Source: Euryarchaeota archaeon UBA242 (GTDB taxonomy: Archaea; Thermoplasmatota; Poseidoniia; Poseidoniales; Poseidoniaceae). From it: 22,883 nt of DNA. Location: positions 1-22,883 of the forward strand of contig DAJY01000053.1 in NCBI GenBank assembly GCA_002499015.1, in the 5' to 3' direction. The position numbers and the translations under genes were made by a program. The notes under the pieces are model-generated. The model was not told where the DNA came from and did no database searches. It saw only the letters and a program-made list of their open reading frames with translations. Positions within the stretch are counted from its first letter, which is position 1. Every line of letters starts with the position of its first letter. Of this stretch, positions 7,652 through 14,585 are shown in pieces.

Positions 7652-8389
7652 ATGGCTGACCATTGGATTGAGAATCACAAACGTGACCCGTGGAGGCGTC
7701 AAGCTAAGGCCAGTGGATATAGGGCTCGCTCGGCCTTTAAACTCAAACAAATCCAAGAAAGATTCAAGCTGATTGACAAAGGTGACGTTATTCTTGATGT
7801 CGGATGTTTCCCTGGTGGCTGGACGCAAGTTGCATTAGAACTTGTAGGTGAGGAAGGAGATGTCGTGGGTGTTGACCTTGACCCCTGCCAACCGATTGAG
7901 GGAGCGGTTCTTCTAGTGGGTGATATCACCGATCCGCATACACAAGATAGAGTTCTTGCATATCTAAATGGTCGGCAACTTAACAGCATCATTTCGGATA
8001 TTTCACCAAATATTACTGGCAAATGGGATATGGACCAAGCAATTGCCATGACTTTAGTTACAGAAGTATTTGATTTTGCTTTACCATTTTTGTGTAAAGG
8101 TGGACATTTCGTAACAAAATTATTCCAGGGAGTTGGTGTTGAAGAATTGATAAATGCTGTTAAACCGCATTTCGAGGATGTCAGGAGACATTCTCCTCAT
8201 GCAAGTAGAAACTCCTCATCCGAAGTGTATTTGATTTGCCGAAGATACCAACCTTGGGCTGTCGCCGATGTAAATATTAGTGATACATATGAATTAGAAT
8301 TGAATAAAAAACTCAGCGGAGAAGATATCGTTGATGGACCAGACATCATACAATCATCATTCTCAGTTCGTAAAAAGAAAAGCGACTAA
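7652..8389 (+). CDS. rlmE: 23S rRNA 2'-O-uridine methyltransferase RlmE (FtsJ/RrmJ family)
   Basis: The 245-residue protein matches RlmE/FtsJ throughout. SGYRARSAFKL supplies Lys30, SAM motif I is DVGCFPGGW (49-57), SDISPN gives Asp116, VTKLFQG gives Lys156, and SSSEVYLI gives Glu191, completing the K-D-K-E tetrad. It transfers a methyl group from SAM to the ribose of the A-loop uridine (U2552 in E. coli numbering), aiding large-subunit maturation. The usual Ala-Ala of motif I (GAAPGGW) is replaced by Cys-Phe, an unusual but likely tolerated change beside the cofactor. About 40 C-terminal residues beyond the catalytic core are charged and end in RKKKSD, perhaps for RNA binding. Start is set by GGAGG exactly 7 bases upstream. 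Confidence 0.95.
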   Translation: MADHWIENHKRDPWRRQAKASGYRARSAFKLKQIQERFKLIDKGDVILDVGCFPGGWTQVALELVGEEGDVVGVDLDPCQPIEGAVLLVGDITDPHTQDRVLAYLNGRQLNSIISDISPNITGKWDMDQAIAMTLVTEVFDFALPFLCKGGHFVTKLFQGVGVEELINAVKPHFEDVRRHSPHASRNSSSEVYLICRRYQPWAVADVNISDTYELELNKKLSGEDIVDGPDIIQSSFSVRKKKSD

Positions 8390-8459
8390 ACACTTTTACA
8401 GTTCTTGATTTTGCTTAATGCTATCATTACTGTTCTAATTATCTGCATAAAACATCCAT

Positions 8460-8470
8460 TTGATTAATAA
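8460..8470 (+). promoter_or_regulatory. TATA-like element of a leaderless promoter
   Basis: TTGATTAATAA is centred about 29 bases before the ATG at 8496, the archaeal TATA position for a transcript that begins at the start codon. The bases just before the ATG are AT-rich with no Shine-Dalgarno sequence, consistent with a leaderless mRNA. A second AT-rich run (8476-8484) is closer and less well placed. Confidence 0.4.
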
Positions 8471-8495
8471 CCATTGAATATATCTCATTATTTTT

Positions 8496-8843
8496 ATGGC
8501 TGAGATCAATAGGATACACCCAAAAGAGAAAATGCGCCAAATGTCAGCAAGACAAATGGTCGCAGATTTAAGAGCGAATAGAGCAGTTGGAAGAATCGAA
8601 TTGGTAGTTCTTAGGGTCTATCCGCGAAGGATGGTTTCAACTTCTCGTTACACAGGTCCAGTTGCTGCCGCCTGTGGTAGGGATGAAAGTGGCTTAGTGG
8701 GTATTGTTCTATGGGATGAGCAAGTAAAAAATGTGCAAATCGGAGACATCATTCGCATAGAATCTGGCTGGTGTCGGGAACGAGAGGGCGAACTTGTGGT
8801 TAGTTCGGGTAAAAATGGTAGACTAACTGTCATCGACCGCTAA
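8496..8843 (+). CDS. OB-fold nucleic-acid-binding protein, archaeal SSB/RPA-like
   Basis: This 115-residue protein has a charged helical N-terminus (1-30) and then what looks like one OB-fold (31-115). VGRIELVVLRVYPRR is the first strand, AAACGRDESGLVGIVLWDE is the central acidic turn and strand, IGDIIRIESGWCRE is the GD-turn strand, and the sequence closes with ELVVSSGKNGRLTVID. This order matches the OB domains of archaeal SSB and RPA41, which bind single-stranded DNA; an RNA role is also possible given its neighbours. It has only one OB domain, unlike typical multi-domain euryarchaeal RPA proteins. No Shine-Dalgarno site is present, and it appears leaderless. It lies alone between rlmE and the zinc-ribbon/aEF1-beta pair. 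Fold assignment is fairly good, ligand uncertain. Confidence 0.75.
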   Translation: MAEINRIHPKEKMRQMSARQMVADLRANRAVGRIELVVLRVYPRRMVSTSRYTGPVAAACGRDESGLVGIVLWDEQVKNVQIGDIIRIESGWCREREGELVVSSGKNGRLTVIDR

Positions 8844-8894
8844 GATAATAATCGTTTTTGGTGGATAGTTTTAGCCGTTTTGTCACGCAACCAT

Positions 8895-8920
8895 AAAGAA
8901 GGGGAGGGCGTGGGCGACTT
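8895..8920 (+). promoter_or_regulatory. G-rich leader element upstream of the zinc-ribbon gene
   Basis: AAAGAAGGGGAGGGC is followed by GTGGGCGA, about 30 to 44 bases before the ATG at 8939. The gene has its own ribosome site (GAGG 7 bases upstream), so this block is extra. The GTG at 8910 opens an 8-codon frame (MGDFVPEE) ending at TAA two bases before the ATG, with the ribosome site inside it, which would permit coupled translation. Confidence 0.4.
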
Positions 8921-8938
8921 TGTTCCTGAGGAGTAAAT

Positions 8939-9142
8939 ATGACTGAGCGAGCTAAGAACTGTACAGCGTCCGGTGTGCCATTGGCAGAACCCGGTTCAAC
9001 TTCATTCCCTTGCCCAGGTTGTATCGTACAATCTGTGAATGGTGAAACTAATCCAAATCCTACTATTATTGGCCGCAGCCCAAGATGTCGAAATCAAGGC
9101 GTTCTATACAACTGCCCGACATGTGGACATCAAGGTCCTTGA
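8939..9142 (+). CDS. HVO_2753-type small zinc-ribbon protein with two of eight cysteines replaced
   Basis: The 67-residue protein matches the archaeal small zinc-finger family encoded just before elongation factor 1-beta (DUF1610/HVO_2753 type): FPCPGC, then IIGRSPRCRNQG, then YNCPTCGHQGP at the C-terminus. Family members normally have four C-x-x-C knuckles. Here knuckle 1 reads CTAS (Cys8, Ser11) and knuckle 3 reads SPRC (Ser47, Cys50), while knuckles 2 (Cys25, Cys28) and 4 (Cys59, Cys62) are intact. Either one whole zinc site is lost, or both sites keep three cysteines. The family is thought to bind RNA or to act with translation; the function is not settled. The stop lies 10 bases before the aEF1-beta start. 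GAGG 7 bases upstream supports the start. Confidence 0.88.
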   Translation: MTERAKNCTASGVPLAEPGSTSFPCPGCIVQSVNGETNPNPTIIGRSPRCRNQGVLYNCPTCGHQGP

Positions 9143-9152
9143 GGTGATTTGA

Positions 9153-9425
9153 ATGGGTATGGTAGTAATGACCTATAAGGTCAATCCTGATTCCGAAGTA
9201 GAGCAAGTTGATGCCGATGGTATCGCAGTACTAATCTCTCAGATGGCTAATGAAATCTACGATGTTCAAAAAGTAGAGGTAAAACCCCTTGCTTTCGGTC
9301 TAAAGTTCGTTCAAGTTCATGTTACAATGAACGACGGTGAAGGACTTGCAGATGCCTTTGAAGGACAAATGTCCGAAATTCATGGTGTTGGAGAAATTGA
9401 AGTCCTATCAATGGGACTAATTTGA
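9153..9425 (+). CDS. ef1b: Archaeal translation elongation factor 1-beta (aEF1B)
   Basis: At 90 residues this matches the standalone archaeal EF-1-beta, a nucleotide exchange factor that reloads EF-1-alpha (aEF1A) with GTP during translation. Recognisable parts are the first strand VVMTYKVNPDSEVEQVD, the VKPLAFGLKFVQVHVTMND segment containing the Ala-Phe-Gly-Leu loop of the family, the acidic helix with EGQMSEIHGVG, and the final strand IEVLSMGLI. The family usually ends in a similar V-E-V-L-x-x-x-R-x pattern; here the last residues are LI. A strong GAGGTGATT site precedes the ATG, 8 bases from GAGG. It follows the zinc-ribbon gene by 10 bases, an arrangement common in archaea, and converges with truD across a 91-base gap. 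Confidence 0.95.
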   Translation: MGMVVMTYKVNPDSEVEQVDADGIAVLISQMANEIYDVQKVEVKPLAFGLKFVQVHVTMNDGEGLADAFEGQMSEIHGVGEIEVLSMGLI

Positions 9426-9466
9426 GTAAATTATTTTCTTAAATCAATTTACATCAATTATATCGG

Positions 9467-9487
9467 TACTGTTTTTATTAAACAGTA
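9467..9487. terminator. Perfect stem-loop between convergent genes, probable bidirectional terminator
   Basis: TACTGTTT and AAACAGTA form an 8-base-pair stem around a 5-base AT loop, with T-rich sequence on both sides. It sits near the middle of the gap between the convergent aEF1-beta and truD genes, as expected for a two-way transcription stop. Archaeal termination depends mainly on T-runs, so the hairpin itself may serve RNA stability. Confidence 0.5.
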
Positions 9488-9516
9488 TTTACTTTGTATA
9501 ATTATTCCATACTTAC

Positions 9517-10917
9517 TCAAATTTGAGAAAGTGGGCATTGCATGAATTCTCTTAGCAAAGTTGTAGCATAACTTCCAGATGAAAGTGTGAAACGGAATCG
9601 AATACAAGCACCTTCGGGATGCCATCGGCTATTTTCTCCTGGACCGGCCTTCCACTTCTCACCCATTGTGTCATCAGATCCGATAGGGACTGTATCAATA
9701 CTAAATTCACTATAGCCTGTTACTAAGGCTCGGCGAGTTCCCTTCGATGAAAGTCTTGAAACCGCTTCAACATTCCAAGAGATATCTTGTAAATTCATTT
9801 CTTCTATTGCAGCCATTTCAATTTTACCAGCTTCACCTTGACAAGTTTTGACAATACTACCAGGCAATGGTCCAGTAGGAGTCAATCTTCCCAATTGGCA
9901 ATTTCTTGTGATACGAGGCAAGGTTCTCTGTTCTATTATTACGCAACTATTTGCATTAAGTTGCCCCTTTTCATCAATTCTTCCAACCAAGTCTCCAGCG
10001 ATGGGTAGGGATATTGGCAAACCAGCCTTTATTCTTCCATTAAGGGATTTGTTGAAAATTACTGATTGAATTGCATGAACGGTCATCAATTGTAAATTAG
10101 TTGGAAGTTTCTTGAAAGACCCGACCCAATCTTCAGGATACTTTACAATATGTTCTAGCATATTTCTTTCAAAACCTAGCCATTTTGGCATATCTATCAA
10201 CGCTTCTGCATTGGGACCATTAGTTCTAATATTTTCTCTAAAGGCAGCAACTTCAGGACTTTCATTGAACCCTGGCATCGAAAGGTAAGCCATAACAGCC
10301 TCTTTCCAATGTTCAGTGACAACATATTTTCCAACTTCAGCAGTTACTGGACGGCCAGAACCAAATCGCTGAGGTCCGATCCAATTTGGGAATAAGTCAG
10401 GTCCAATATTTTGAGCCATTTCATTTTTGATAATCTCAATTTCACCAAGTGCATCCTTTTCACTCATTGGGCTTCCATCTGGATTAGAACATCCTCTGAC
10501 CACTATAGTGAAACGATTTCCTTTGTGATTACCCAAGTCTATTTTTTGATGAGTTCTACCTAATACCTGAATTAATACATCTGGAATTACTAAGTCTGTT
10601 ACCTTCTTTTCAGGAGCATCAATAACAAATAGTTGGCTGGTAACAGCTCTTTTGTCTTTAGTTCCAGCGAAAAAGATTCTATTGCGAGGAATTTTTAGTT
10701 CTCTAGCAAGATTTGTACAGAAGCGATTAGTCTCCCAGTTTGTCAAAGTAACTTTCGCAACTGTAAATCTGCCCTTGTTGTCTAATTTAATGCTAGACGA
10801 TATCTCGTCAACTCTAAAATCGCTGACTCTCGCTTTAAGAACGCCACCAATTCCAGAAGTTTTTGTAGCAAACCCTTCGAGACCAATGGCTTGTGCCAAT
10901 GGATCTTTATCGCTCAA
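9517..10917 (-). CDS. truD: tRNA pseudouridine(13) synthase TruD, archaeal type
   Basis: The 466-residue protein has the TruD signature IFFAGTKDKRA with catalytic Asp88, preceded by the RVDEIS strand and followed by RTHQKIDLGNHKGNRF and the PNWIGPQRFGSGRP segment (about 185-200). Residues roughly 210-390 include the TRUD insertion domain typical of the family. The enzyme isomerises uridine 13 in tRNAs (in eukaryotic Pus7 also other RNAs). Length agrees with archaeal TruD, which is longer than the bacterial form. The start is TTG at 10917: GAGGTGATT lies with GAGG ending exactly 7 bases upstream, and the product MSDKDPLAQA fits the family. It follows rpoL by 13 bases, with the ribosome site in that gap, so the two are almost certainly cotranscribed. 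Confidence 0.95.
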   Translation of the reverse strand: MSDKDPLAQAIGLEGFATKTSGIGGVLKARVSDFRVDEISSSIKLDNKGRFTVAKVTLTNWETNRFCTNLARELKIPRNRIFFAGTKDKRAVTSQLFVIDAPEKKVTDLVIPDVLIQVLGRTHQKIDLGNHKGNRFTIVVRGCSNPDGSPMSEKDALGEIEIIKNEMAQNIGPDLFPNWIGPQRFGSGRPVTAEVGKYVVTEHWKEAVMAYLSMPGFNESPEVAAFRENIRTNGPNAEALIDMPKWLGFERNMLEHIVKYPEDWVGSFKKLPTNLQLMTVHAIQSVIFNKSLNGRIKAGLPISLPIAGDLVGRIDEKGQLNANSCVIIEQRTLPRITRNCQLGRLTPTGPLPGSIVKTCQGEAGKIEMAAIEEMNLQDISWNVEAVSRLSSKGTRRALVTGYSEFSIDTVPIGSDDTMGEKWKAGPGENSRWHPEGACIRFRFTLSSGSYATTLLREFMQCPLSQI

Positions 10918-10930
10918 AAAATCACCTCGT

Positions 10931-11188
10931 TTAGAGGATTAAGGACTCATATTCACTAGATAGAGATTTAACAATATCCTTGAGGATCGTCTCTGCATTA
11001 TTATTTCCAATTGTGCGGATGTAGAATTCTGGGTCATCCAATTGCGGGTGACCTGGGAAGTAGTTTGCATATTCGACTTTGTCGTGACTGTTAATTCGTT
11101 CACGTAGCATCTGTAGAGCAGTATGGCTCTCTCCAATGATACGAAGTCGTAGTTCATTTTTTTCGCGGAGTAGTAACTTAACCGGCAT
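10931..11188 (-). CDS. rpoL: DNA-directed RNA polymerase subunit L (Rpo11/RpoL)
   Basis: The 85-residue product is the archaeal counterpart of eukaryotic RPB11. It shows the N-terminal strand-turn VKLLLREKNELRLRIIGESHTALQML, and the signature YFPGHPQLDDPEFYIRT corresponding to the conserved H-P-x-x-x-x-P-x-x-Y-I-x-T block. The C-terminal helix (about 62-85) would pack against subunit D (Rpo3) to nucleate polymerase assembly. Length is close to the usual 85-95. I chose ATG at 11188; a TTG at 11197 would add three residues. No standard ribosome site is placed for either, but a G-rich leader element (AAAGGAGAAGCC) begins about 33 bases upstream. It leads an operon with truD and is divergent from the second RND gene. 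Confidence 0.93.
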   Translation of the reverse strand: MPVKLLLREKNELRLRIIGESHTALQMLRERINSHDKVEYANYFPGHPQLDDPEFYIRTIGNNNAETILKDIVKSLSSEYESLIL

Positions 11189-11195
11189 GATAATC

Positions 11196-11221
11196 AATCC
11201 GGCCTACGAGGCTTCTCCTTT
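11196..11221 (-). promoter_or_regulatory. G-rich leader element upstream of rpoL
   Basis: On the minus strand AAAGGAGAAGCCTC is followed by GTAGGCCGGATT, close to the block before the 71-aa gene (AAGAGGGGGAGG then GTGGGCCGATT). It lies 8 to 33 bases before the ATG, nearer than in the other cases. Confidence 0.3.
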
Positions 11222-11367
11222 GAACCTTGTGGATTGAATGATGCTTAAACAATCCCGATTACAACCATCATTTTTGATTATTAAATTAATTGTAAACGGT
11301 CAAAAACAATTGTTTCAATAATCTTGTCACCATCTCTCTTTTGAACCCTCATGCTTTGGACGATTCA

Positions 11368-13935
11368 ATGGATACCGATGAGATGGAGGCAAAAGTGGCG
11401 AGCGTGTCACATTATTTCCGTCGCAGTGCGATTCCATTTTTGCTCGTAGCAGGTCTACTTACAATTGCATTAGCAACTAATCTGGTTCTTTCCCCTCCCA
11501 CATTTAAAACCGATTTATCTGAGTTCGCACCTGATTCTGAAGGCCAAGATGCGCATAATAGAATTCATGCCTTTTTCCCCAATGAAACCAGACCATTATT
11601 TGTCCATGTGACAGTTGATGATGGAGGTAATATCCTCGCTATTGAGAATCTTCAATTAATGGCTCAGCATTTAGAACAATTACAAAATAATAACTCACTC
11701 GTTGACAATAACATTCCAGTATGGACTACTGCTCCCAGTATTGTTCAAATAAGCCTAAATGAAAAAGCAAATGGAACTAAGTTGGCAGATATTGAAAGTT
11801 GGAATCAGATGGTTGACCTAATTTTGGAAGATGATGTGGAATGTCGCCTTACTTCAGATGACCAATTGTTAAGTGCTGCAACCTATGCATCTTCGGCATT
11901 ATTACATCGGGACTTAGATATTTCACCCACCTGTTCATATCTAGATGATGGTAGCGGAGACGCTACACCAACGGCCTCATCCACATTATGGGTGCTGGAA
12001 ATAGATCCTGATATGCCACCTCAACATAGGAAAATATTTCAAGACCAAATGAGAGATGAGTTTGCACTATTAAGCGAACAATCAGAATTAACATATAGCG
12101 TAATTAGTCTGGATTTGATTTCTTATGATATCGACAAAGGAACATTTGATAATTTAGCAACCTTGATTATTTTAGCATTATTGGTTGTGATAATACTATT
12201 ATCGTTAGCGTTTAGATCTATTAGAGGTGTCATATTCCCGCTTATTGGATTATCTTCAGCATTGATATGGACATACGGTACACTCAATTTGATGGGAGCG
12301 CAATTCAGCGCACTCGAAGTTGCAGTAGCGCCTCTAGTGTTGGGGTTGGGTATAGATTATGCAATACATTTGCAAAGAGCATATGTAGCGATTCGTGAGG
12401 ATTATCCCGACCCAGCAGAAGCATGGTCTCGTGCCTGTACTAGGCTAAGTGTGCCGTTGTCATTGGCAGTAATTACTACCGTAGCAGCATTCCTAGCAAA
12501 TATTATTTCTCCTTTACCACCTTTGGCAACATTTGGCCTAGCATTGGCAATAGGAGTGGTGTGTGCATTCTTATCCGCCACCCTAATAGTCGGTTCTTTG
12601 CACATTATTTTTGATGCACCTTTGAGGAACGCATCCAAGCATTCTATTCGTTTACCGCTTGCCACAAATTTCTTGGTAAGAATTCATCAGAAAAATCAAG
12701 TTCCTGTAATTTTAGTTGCAATAATAATTTCAGGTTTATCTATAGCAGGTGCATCCACCTTAGAAACAGATTTTGACCTAGCCGATTTCATTGATTCAGA
12801 TATGCCTATAATGTCTGTTAGAGATGAATTATCGACATCATATGATAGCGCAGGATGGAAGATGGTTTACATCTTAATGGAGCCATTGGAAGGCGAGAAT
12901 ATAATACCCGATGATGATATCCTATTGAATCAAATGCGAGGTTTACACGCAGATTTAGAATCCAACCATGACGTAGTGGGCACAGATGGAACAACATCTT
13001 CTCCTTCTTATGATGGGCCATATGTGGTGCTAAGAGATGCTATTTTGAGAGATTCAAACTTTGGCGAAGCCTACAACATGGAAGTCTTTGGAGGCGATGT
13101 ATACATGAAAGATCACAATGGTGAACTTGATTTGGGGGCGGCATTTTCAAATCTTTCTGTCAACCAATCCATTGCAGATGCTTTGAGTGGTGAAACTTGG
13201 TTAGAGAGAGTACAGAATACTGTTAATCTTCAAGGTGAGGATATCATTCATCTGAGGAATGAAGTTCGCGTAGAAGCAGCCACATCCTCACAGTCAAAGA
13301 GAGTAGTAGATAATTTTGAGAGTATGCTCGGTTCAGAGGACGAAAGTGGGACACTTCGTTCTAGTCTTAGTGGACATGGTCAAATCTATATCACAGGAGA
13401 TTTGGTAATTTTACAAACAGTATTGGAAGGTCTAAGTGAAAGTCAACTAGAATCAACAGTGATATCTTTGATAGTTTCATGTGCCGTATTATTGATACTG
13501 ACTAGAAGAATACTGCCAGCGATAATCGTTCTATTCCCAGTTGGGTTGTCAGCATTGTGGGTAGTAGGTTCAATGGCCGCTCTTGGCTTGAAATGGAATG
13601 TGCTAACAGTAATGGTTACCGCTTTGACATTGGGTATTGGAATCGACTATTCAATACACATGTGGCGTCGTATTGAAGTTGAATTAAAACGCCAAGAGAA
13701 TCACTGGGAAGCTTTGCGCGCAGCATTATCAACCACAGGAGTTGCATTGATTCTGAGTGCATTGACAACTGCCTTTGGTTTCTTAGTGCTATTGTTTTCA
13801 CCAATGCCAGTGATACAGGATTTCGGGTTGATAACAGCCGTAACTGTTTTCTTTTCTCTTATTCTTGCTCTGGTTCTATTACCAGTTCTTATTGAACTGG
13901 TCGAACGTAGTAAAGAAATTGAAAGAATATCTTAA
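11368..13935 (+). CDS. RND/MMPL-superfamily membrane protein, complete two-repeat form
   Basis: About 855 residues. A first helix (about 22-43) leads to an extracytoplasmic domain, then a helix bundle with VLGLGIDYAIHLQRA (near residue 327). The whole layout repeats: a second extracytoplasmic domain (about 470-690), then helices with TLGIGIDYSIHMWRR (near 757). The conserved Asp in each G-x-G-x-D belongs to the proton relay in RND transporters. Two-repeat proteins of this size resemble HpnN and MMPL lipid exporters; the substrate is unknown. It is a paralogue of the transporter at the left edge but lacks that protein's Asp/Gly calcium-type loop. The start is uncertain: ATG 11368 is preferred, while TTG 11341 and ATG 11383 are possible, and none has a clear ribosome site. 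It converges with the DUF2240-like gene, stop codons 4 bases apart. Confidence 0.9.
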   Translation: MDTDEMEAKVASVSHYFRRSAIPFLLVAGLLTIALATNLVLSPPTFKTDLSEFAPDSEGQDAHNRIHAFFPNETRPLFVHVTVDDGGNILAIENLQLMAQHLEQLQNNNSLVDNNIPVWTTAPSIVQISLNEKANGTKLADIESWNQMVDLILEDDVECRLTSDDQLLSAATYASSALLHRDLDISPTCSYLDDGSGDATPTASSTLWVLEIDPDMPPQHRKIFQDQMRDEFALLSEQSELTYSVISLDLISYDIDKGTFDNLATLIILALLVVIILLSLAFRSIRGVIFPLIGLSSALIWTYGTLNLMGAQFSALEVAVAPLVLGLGIDYAIHLQRAYVAIREDYPDPAEAWSRACTRLSVPLSLAVITTVAAFLANIISPLPPLATFGLALAIGVVCAFLSATLIVGSLHIIFDAPLRNASKHSIRLPLATNFLVRIHQKNQVPVILVAIIISGLSIAGASTLETDFDLADFIDSDMPIMSVRDELSTSYDSAGWKMVYILMEPLEGENIIPDDDILLNQMRGLHADLESNHDVVGTDGTTSSPSYDGPYVVLRDAILRDSNFGEAYNMEVFGGDVYMKDHNGELDLGAAFSNLSVNQSIADALSGETWLERVQNTVNLQGEDIIHLRNEVRVEAATSSQSKRVVDNFESMLGSEDESGTLRSSLSGHGQIYITGDLVILQTVLEGLSESQLESTVISLIVSCAVLLILTRRILPAIIVLFPVGLSALWVVGSMAALGLKWNVLTVMVTALTLGIGIDYSIHMWRRIEVELKRQENHWEALRAALSTTGVALILSALTTAFGFLVLLFSPMPVIQDFGLITAVTVFFSLILALVLLPVLIELVERSKEIERIS

Positions 13936-13939
13936 GCAC

Positions 13940-14557
13940 TTATCTGATAGCCAGAGCGTCTACTATCTCTTGCATTTGGATACCTTGTTCTCTCGCTACA
14001 AGGGCTAGGCACATCCAGTTGGTAGCAACTGCTAGGGCCTTATGTTTCCTATTGGCTCTACGTTCAACTTCTTCAACTTCAATTTTAGAAGTGTTTGCAA
14101 TAAACTTAGTCAAGCGTTTGGTTAATTTAACCCTCGGATCGGCATGATTTTCTTCTTGAGTAGTAATTTCTATTTTCTCAGTGGGCATGGCCTTAATTGT
14201 AATTGCTTCATCAACAGATTCAGAAACTATCGTTTCATTTGTTTCTTCATTCAATTTTACTGAAACCGGATTTGTCAAACGGCTAGGGCGGGGAAACCAT
14301 CCCAATGGAGCGGTGACTCCGGAAATATTGATGCTCGGGGTAAGGGCATTTTCTTCCCCGCATAACCAACCAGCAGAGATTAAAGATTGAACTGCAATCT
14401 CAGCATCATCAGGTGATAGCCATTCCATGTCAAATGATAACATCCGTTCGACATCTATGGCATCGAGTGGTTTTCCATCACGAAAGCAAATAGCAAGAAC
14501 TGTACGGATATCCACAACATCCTCGTTCCCCATAAGAACTACATGGAAAGCCGGCAT
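13940..14557 (-). CDS. DUF2240-like archaeal protein with a central low-complexity linker
   Basis: The 205-residue protein resembles the archaeal DUF2240 family of unknown function. Residues 14-97 look like the helical N-terminal domain: VVDIRTVLAICFRDGKPL, a W-L-S-P-D-D-A helix start, a GWLCGEEN turn, and the closing PLGWFPRP, which matches the family's P-L-G-F-x-P element. Residues 100-140 form an acidic, Thr/Glu-rich linker that may be lineage-specific. The C-terminal part (145-205) is a helical domain ending in LALVAREQGIQMQEIVDALA, like the family's A-R-E-x-G-V end. It is encoded 28 bases after the kelch-protein gene on the same strand. The assignment comes from remembered family features and should be treated as probable. 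Start ATG 14557 lacks a ribosome site; ATG 14533 is an alternative. Confidence 0.7.
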   Translation of the reverse strand: MPAFHVVLMGNEDVVDIRTVLAICFRDGKPLDAIDVERMLSFDMEWLSPDDAEIAVQSLISAGWLCGEENALTPSINISGVTAPLGWFPRPSRLTNPVSVKLNEETNETIVSESVDEAITIKAMPTEKIEITTQEENHADPRVKLTKRLTKFIANTSKIEVEEVERRANRKHKALAVATNWMCLALVAREQGIQMQEIVDALAIR

Positions 14558-14585
14558 TCAAAAAGTTGAGGGATGGATAATTCAA

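Noticed and set aside
7699..8049. 116-codon minus-strand frame
   Set aside because: Antisense to the well-supported rlmE gene, with a Ser/Pro/Arg-rich product and no recognisable domain.
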